NCBI RefSeq assembly: GCF_001578875.1
Contig: NZ_KQ969507.1
Coordinates: forward strand, 142,464 to 192,584
Direction of reading: 5' to 3'
Length of the DNA stretch: 50,121 nt
DNA from: Streptococcus sp. DD13
Lineage (GTDB): Bacteria; Bacillota; Bacilli; Lactobacillales; Streptococcaceae
Shown: positions 45,497 through 50,121 of the stretch, in pieces
Numbering within the stretch: the stretch's first letter is position 1
Layout of the letters: each line of letters starts with the position of its first letter
Position numbers and translations under genes: made by a program
The notes under the pieces: generated by a model
The model's database searches: none
What the model saw: only the letters and a program-made list of their open reading frames with translations
Told to the model about the DNA's origin: nothing

Positions 45497-46759
45497 ATGT
45501 CTAAAGAATCTATCATCGCCTTCTCCCAAGCCCATGCAGAACCGCTTTGGTTACAAGAACTTCGACTCTCAGCTTTTGACCAGCTAGATCAGTTGGACTT
45601 GCCAGCCATTGAACGTGTTAAATTTCATCGTTGGAATTTGGGAGATGGTCGTATTTGTGAAAATGAAGCATCTGGGGTCGTTCCTGATTTTACAGCCCTT
45701 GGATCGAATCCGAAATTGGTTCAAGTTGGGACCAACACAGTTCTAGAGCAGTTGCCAGCAGAGCTTGCTCAGCAAGGAGTGGTCTTCACTGACTTTGAAA
45801 CAGCTTTTGAACTCATACCAGATGTGATGGAACGTCACTTTGCTAAGGCCGTTGCCCTCAACGAAGACAAACTAGCTGCGTATCACTATGCTTATTTTAA
45901 CAGTGCCGCCGTTCTTTATGTTCCGGACGCTGTAGAGATTGATCAACCCATCGAGAGCTATTTTTATCAGGATCGCTCGTCAGCTGTTCCTTTTAATAAG
46001 CATGTTTTGATTATTGCAGGGAAACACTCTCGCTTTCAGTATTTGGAACGCTTTGAAAGTATTGGCGAAGGTTCTGAAAAAACAAGTGCTAATATTTCGG
46101 TGCAAGTGATTGCCCAAGAGGGGGCGCAGGTTAAATTTGCAGCCATCGATCGCTTGGGGGAAAATTTGACCACATATATCAGTCGTCGCGGTCATTTGGG
46201 ACGAGATGCCAGTATTGATTGGGCCCTCGGCATTATGAATGAAGGCAATGTCATCGCGGATTTTGATAGCGACTTAATTGGGGAAGGAAGCCATGCCAAT
46301 CTCAAAGTGATTGGGGTTTCGTCAGGTCGTCAAGTACAAGGGATTGATACACGTGTCACGAACTTTGGATGCAATACAGTTGGACATATCCTGCAACACG
46401 GTGTAATCTTAGAACGTGGGACCCTTACCTTTAACGGGATCGGTCATATCGTAAAAGGGGCCAAAGGGGCAGATGCCCAACAAGAGAGTCGGGTATTGAT
46501 GTTATCAGACTCAGCTCGGTCGGATGCAAATCCAATCCTCTTGATTGATGAAAATGAAGTAACAGCGGGGCATGCTGCCTCAATCGGTCAGGTGGATCCT
46601 GAGGATATGTACTATCTAATGAGTCGAGGTTTGGATCAAGAAACTGCAGAGCGTCTGGTGATTCGAGGCTTTCTTGGAGCGGTGATCACTGAAATTCCAG
46701 TCAAAGAAGTTCGGGACGAGATGATTGCTGTCATTGACGAAAAGTTAAATAAGCGTTAA
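45497..46759 (+). CDS. sufD: Fe-S cluster assembly protein SufD
   Basis: A 420-residue beta-helix protein that pairs with SufB and binds SufC to form the SufBC2D scaffold. The C-terminal region is clearly homologous to SufB (LMLSDSARSDANPILLIDEN, then the histidine in AGHAASIGQVDPEDMYYLMSRG). It starts 35 bases after sufC with AAAAGGAG. Length is normal for Gram-positive SufD. Confidence 0.96.
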   Translation: MSKESIIAFSQAHAEPLWLQELRLSAFDQLDQLDLPAIERVKFHRWNLGDGRICENEASGVVPDFTALGSNPKLVQVGTNTVLEQLPAELAQQGVVFTDFETAFELIPDVMERHFAKAVALNEDKLAAYHYAYFNSAAVLYVPDAVEIDQPIESYFYQDRSSAVPFNKHVLIIAGKHSRFQYLERFESIGEGSEKTSANISVQVIAQEGAQVKFAAIDRLGENLTTYISRRGHLGRDASIDWALGIMNEGNVIADFDSDLIGEGSHANLKVIGVSSGRQVQGIDTRVTNFGCNTVGHILQHGVILERGTLTFNGIGHIVKGAKGADAQQESRVLMLSDSARSDANPILLIDENEVTAGHAASIGQVDPEDMYYLMSRGLDQETAERLVIRGFLGAVITEIPVKEVRDEMIAVIDEKLNKR

Positions 46760-46784
46760 TTCAGATCGGAAGAAGGGAGAATAA

Positions 46785-48017
46785 ATGCCAAAGTTGGATG
46801 TTTACAAGGTAAAAAAGGATTTTGCCATTTTAGACCAACGTGTGAATGACGAACCCCTTGTTTATCTGGACAATGCTGCGACCACGCAAAAACCAAAATA
46901 TGTCTTAGAAGCTGTTCAATCCTATTATGAAACAGACAATGCCAATGTTCATCGAGGAGTTCATACCTTGGCGGAGCGGGCGACTGCTTCATATGAGGCG
47001 GCAAGAGAAAAAGTAACTCAGTTTATACATGCGAAGTCCTCAAAAGAAATCTTATTTACGAGAGGGGCAACAACTGGTCTTAATTGGGTTGCGAAGTTCG
47101 CAGAACAGTTGCTGCAAGCGGGCGACGAAGTCTTAATTACTGTCATGGAGCATCACTCGAACATTATCCCTTGGCAGCAAGCTTGCCAAAAAACTGGGGC
47201 GAAGTTGGTCTATGCCTATTTAAAAGATGGCCAACTCGATTTAGAGGATTTTCAGCAGAAGGTAACCTCTAAAACGAAATTTGCCAGTGTCGCCCATGTA
47301 TCCAATGTGTTGGGGTGCCAAAATCCAGTCAAAGAATTAGCGAAACTGGTCCATGAGGTGGGTGCATATATGATTGTAGATGCGGCTCAGTCAGCTCCTT
47401 ATTTACCATTAGACGTCCAGGATCTGGATTGTGATTTTTTAACCTTTTCTGGGCATAAGATGCTAGCGCCAACTGGCGTGGGTGTCCTTTATGGAAAAGA
47501 AGAAGTCTTACAACTCATGGATCCGGTTGAGTTTGGTGGAGAAATGATTGACTTTGTCTATGAGCAGAGTGCGAATTGGAAGGAACTTCCATGGAAATTT
47601 GAAGCAGGAACTCCTAATATAGCTGGGGCGATTGGCTTAGGAGCAGCAGTGGATTATTTAAGCCAACTTGGGATGGAAAATGTCTGGAGACACGAGCAAG
47701 ATTTGGTGGCCTATGTCCTGCCTAAACTTCAGGAAATAGAAGGGCTAACGGTATATGGTCCTCAGGACGTCTCCCGACATGCTGGAGTGATCGCATTTAA
47801 TGTGGATGGTATTCATCCGCATGACTTAGCAACTGCCCTAGATTATGAAGGAGTGGCAGTACGGGCTGGTCATCACTGTGCGCAACCCCTTATGCGATAT
47901 TTAAAGATCTCTTCAGCCGCACGTGCAAGTTTTTCGATATACAATAGCAAAGAAGATTGTGATCGGCTCGTGCAAGCTATTCTAGCAGCAAAGGAGTATT
48001 TTAATGGCACTCTCTAG
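46785..48017 (+). CDS. sufS: Cysteine desulfurase SufS
   Basis: A 410-residue PLP enzyme that takes sulfur from cysteine and passes it on as a persulfide. The PLP lysine is K225 in FSGHKMLAPTGVG, and the persulfide cysteine is C365 in RAGHHCAQPLM, both in the group II (SufS) context. It starts 25 bases after sufD and overlaps sufU by 14 bases, matching the direct transfer of sulfur from SufS to SufU. Confidence 0.97.
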   Translation: MPKLDVYKVKKDFAILDQRVNDEPLVYLDNAATTQKPKYVLEAVQSYYETDNANVHRGVHTLAERATASYEAAREKVTQFIHAKSSKEILFTRGATTGLNWVAKFAEQLLQAGDEVLITVMEHHSNIIPWQQACQKTGAKLVYAYLKDGQLDLEDFQQKVTSKTKFASVAHVSNVLGCQNPVKELAKLVHEVGAYMIVDAAQSAPYLPLDVQDLDCDFLTFSGHKMLAPTGVGVLYGKEEVLQLMDPVEFGGEMIDFVYEQSANWKELPWKFEAGTPNIAGAIGLGAAVDYLSQLGMENVWRHEQDLVAYVLPKLQEIEGLTVYGPQDVSRHAGVIAFNVDGIHPHDLATALDYEGVAVRAGHHCAQPLMRYLKISSAARASFSIYNSKEDCDRLVQAILAAKEYFNGTL

Positions 48018-48453
48018 ATTAGATAGCCTCTATATGGCTGTCGTTGCGGAGCATTCCAAAAATCCTCATCATCATGGGGTATTGCCAGATGTCGAACAGC
48101 TTCAGTTGAATAATCCAACCTGTGGCGACGTGATCAATCTGTCTGTCCGGTTCAAGGGAGATGTGATTGAAGATATCGCCTTTGCAGGAGATGGCTGTAG
48201 TATTTCCACGGCTTCCTCTAGTATGATGACGGATGTTGTTTTAGGAAAGACCAAGAAGCAAGCTCTGGAATTGGCGGAAATCTTTTCCAAAATGGTACAA
48301 GGGACCAAAGATGAGGAGCAAAATCAGTTGGGAGAAGCCAAACTACTGGCTGGGGTCTCGAAGTTTCCACAGCGGATTAAATGCGCGACTCTCTCTTGGA
48401 ATGCCCTGAAAAAAGCGATCGAACGAAGTGATACTCCAGTAACGGATAGATAG
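48004..48453 (+). CDS. sufU: Zinc-dependent sulfurtransferase SufU
   Basis: A 149-residue IscU-like protein that, in Gram-positive bacteria, receives sulfur from SufS and hands it to the scaffold. The zinc ligands C40, D42, C65 and C127 are present, and the insertion between the second and third cysteine typical of SufU (rather than IscU) is visible. Its ATG is inside the end of sufS, with AAAGGAG upstream, so it is translationally coupled. Confidence 0.96.
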   Translation: MALSRLDSLYMAVVAEHSKNPHHHGVLPDVEQLQLNNPTCGDVINLSVRFKGDVIEDIAFAGDGCSISTASSSMMTDVVLGKTKKQALELAEIFSKMVQGTKDEEQNQLGEAKLLAGVSKFPQRIKCATLSWNALKKAIERSDTPVTDR

Positions 48454-48497
48454 GAATAGTCCTGTAACAACAGGAGAGAAATTTAGAAGGAAAGACT

Positions 48498-49916
48498 ATG
48501 ACTGAAACAAATGAAAAGGTAGAGCCAAAACCAATCGACCTTGGCGAATACAAATACGGCTTTCACGACGATGTTGTCCCTGTTTTTTCAACGGAAAAAG
48601 GGATTAGTGAAGAGGTCGTTCGAGCGATGTCAGCTGAAAAAGGAGAACCAGAATGGATGTTGGAGTTTCGTCTTAAATCCTTGGAAACCTTTAACAAGAT
48701 GCCAATGCAAGAATGGGGGCCGGATTTGTCGGGCATTCAATTTGATGAACTGACCTACTATCAAAAAGCATCGGACAAGCCAGCACGTGATTGGGACGAT
48801 GTTCCGGAAAAAATCAAAGAAACCTTTGAACGAATTGGGATACCCGAAGCGGAGCGAGCTTATCTAGCAGGAGCCTCTGCTCAGTATGAGTCTGAGGTGG
48901 TCTACCACAATATGAAAGAGGAGTACGACAAGCTGGGAATTATCTTTACAGATACAGACTCGGCCTTGAAAGAGTACCCGGAACTTTTTCGACAATATTT
49001 TTCTAAACTAGTACCGCCGACGGACAATAAGTTAGCTGCTCTCAATTCGGCCTTTTGGTCAGGAGGGACTTTTATCTATGTGCCGAAAGGTGTAAAGGTA
49101 GATATTCCCTTACAGACCTATTTCCGTATGAACAATGAAGCGACTGCCCAGTTTGAAAGAACATTGATCATCGTGGATGAAGGAGCTAGTGTGCACTATG
49201 TGGAAGGCTGTACAGCACCGACCTATTCGACAGCTAGCCTTCATGCTGCCATTGTGGAAATATTTGCGCTTGATGGAGCCTATATGCGGTATTCAACCAT
49301 TCAAAACTGGTCTGATAATGTCTATAATCTAGTCACCAAACGCGCAACTGCTAAGAAAAACGCAACGGTAGAATGGATTGATGGCAACCTTGGTGCAAAA
49401 ACAACCATGAAATACCCATCCGTTATGCTAGATGGAGAAGGTGCTCGAGGGACCATGCTTTCCATTGCCTTTGCAAATGCTGGTCAGCACCAGGATACGG
49501 GAGCAAAAATGATTCACAATGCTCCCCATACCTCCTCTTCGATTGTATCGAAATCCATTGCCCGCAATGGAGGGAAAGTGGATTACCGAGGTCAAGTAAC
49601 CTTTAATAAAGACTCGAAGAAGTCTGTTTCCCATATTGAGTGCGATACTATTTTGATGGATGATCTTTCTAAGTCCGATACGATTCCGTTTAATGAGATC
49701 CACAATTCTCAGGTTGCTCTGGAGCATGAAGCGAAAGTGTCTAAAATCTCAGAAGAACAGCTCTATTATCTGATGAGTCGGGGGTTGTCGGAACAAGAAG
49801 CGACCGAAATGATCGTGATGGGATTTGTAGAACCATTTACAAAGGAATTGCCGATGGAGTATGCTGTTGAGCTTAATCGCTTGATTAGTTACGAAATGGA
49901 AGGTTCAGTTGGCTAG
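48498..49916 (+). CDS. sufB: Fe-S cluster assembly scaffold SufB
   Basis: A 472-residue scaffold subunit of SufBC2D on which the cluster is built. Recognised by [39 protein letters not shown] with its conserved cysteine, and the late [20 protein letters not shown] segment carrying another conserved cysteine. It closes the sufCDSUB operon, 44 bases after sufU, with GAAGGA as ribosome site. Full length is present; the following gap contains repeat copy D. Confidence 0.97.
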   Translation: MTETNEKVEPKPIDLGEYKYGFHDDVVPVFSTEKGISEEVVRAMSAEKGEPEWMLEFRLKSLETFNKMPMQEWGPDLSGIQFDELTYYQKASDKPARDWDDVPEKIKETFERIGIPEAERAYLAGASAQYESEVVYHNMKEEYDKLGIIFTDTDSALKEYPELFRQYFSKLVPPTDNKLAALNSAFWSGGTFIYVPKGVKVDIPLQTYFRMNNEATAQFERTLIIVDEGASVHYVEGCTAPTYSTASLHAAIVEIFALDGAYMRYSTIQNWSDNVYNLVTKRATAKKNATVEWIDGNLGAKTTMKYPSVMLDGEGARGTMLSIAFANAGQHQDTGAKMIHNAPHTSSSIVSKSIARNGGKVDYRGQVTFNKDSKKSVSHIECDTILMDDLSKSDTIPFNEIHNSQVALEHEAKVSKISEEQLYYLMSRGLSEQEATEMIVMGFVEPFTKELPMEYAVELNRLISYEMEGSVG

Positions 49917-50022
49917 TCCCCGATTGATAAGAGAAAACGAATCGATAAGAAAGACCGAGTTTTCCTTTTAGAGAAATTCTTCTCGATAATAAAGGTTGAG
50001 GGGATTTCCCGCAAAAAAAGAG

Positions 50023-50121
50023 AGTGGGACAGAAATCAGTCATTCGTTAGAATTCGATTTCGTCGTCCCATCTCCGCACACTTGAGTAGGGCTGTAAAAG
50101 CGGATGAAATCAGCGGAGTAG
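50023..50121 (-). repeat. Dispersed structured repeat, copy D (cut by window end)
   Basis: Same orientation as copy C: AGTGGGACAGAAATC, an imperfect return arm (CGATTTCGTCGTCCCA), then the central CACTTGAGTAGGGCTGTAAA and GATGAAATCAGCGGAGTAG words. It follows sufB by about 105 bases; by analogy with the other copies, the next gene may be convergent. Confidence 0.85.

Overview
The window is chromosomal DNA from a low-GC Gram-positive coccus, almost certainly an oral Streptococcus of the mitis/sanguinis/parasanguinis type. The evidence is a Gram-positive PolC replicase, a sufCDSUB operon, mecA followed by an rgpG/tagO-type transferase, a PepS aminopeptidase, an LPXTG surface protein, extended -10 promoters (TGnTATAAT) and strong AGGAGG ribosome sites. 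The species cannot be fixed from the sequence alone. Nearly all of it is core chromosome. No phage, intact insertion sequence, integron or CRISPR array is visible.

Layout. 1-2372: end of an amino-acid ABC transporter operon (permease, UroD-superfamily protein, ATPase), all three genes overlapping. 2553-6948: polC, broken by one extra G. 7134-11270: a circularly permuted GH3 beta-glucosidase, pepS and a small YeaQ-type membrane protein. 11685-15683: def, a divergent Crp/Fnr regulator and MFS transporter sharing one palindromic operator, rsuA, and an Rrf2 regulator. 15886-17091: rpsO, a 183-bp tandem duplication packed with intrinsic terminators, and tRNA-Leu(AAG). 17179-20248: a three-gene set resembling Bacillus ydjI-ydjG-ydjH (SPFH, zinc ribbon, TPM). 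20367-24936: fba, a threonine-aldolase-family gene divergent from a LysR regulator, a LysR remnant, and a DUF4230-like membrane protein whose promoter spacer is a TA microsatellite. 25065-27923: tRNA-Thr(CGU), tkt and a DUF59 (SufT-like) gene. 28344-30812: an LPXTG protein with Cna_B and pilin-type domains. 31143-38800: the branched-chain amino-acid block ilvD / ilvB-ilvN-ilvC / ilvA plus an SPFH gene. 39066-41664: a tiny XRE-like protein and a second amino-acid ABC transporter whose signal-peptide codons carry a one-base deletion in a poly-A tract. 41781-44614: uppP, mecA and rgpG. 44691-49916: sufCDSUB.

How the genes connect. IlvA makes 2-oxobutanoate, IlvBN and IlvC act on the keto acids, and IlvD, an Fe-S dehydratase, completes the Ile/Val route; the Suf operon and the DUF59 protein supply Fe-S clusters of the kind IlvD needs. 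fba and tkt, two central carbon genes, both carry cre-like boxes. UppP recycles the undecaprenyl phosphate that RgpG uses to start a cell-wall polysaccharide.

A structured dispersed repeat of about 170 bp occurs four times. Each of the three complete or nearly complete copies lies between convergent genes, where its end hairpins can terminate transcription. The most unusual signals are the 183-bp tandem terminator array after rpsO, the TTGACA-(AT)n-TATAAT promoter over a truncated LysR gene, the Crp/Fnr-MFS operator centred at -41.5, the UroD-like gene inside an amino-acid transporter operon, and two single-base homopolymer frameshifts in otherwise intact genes.
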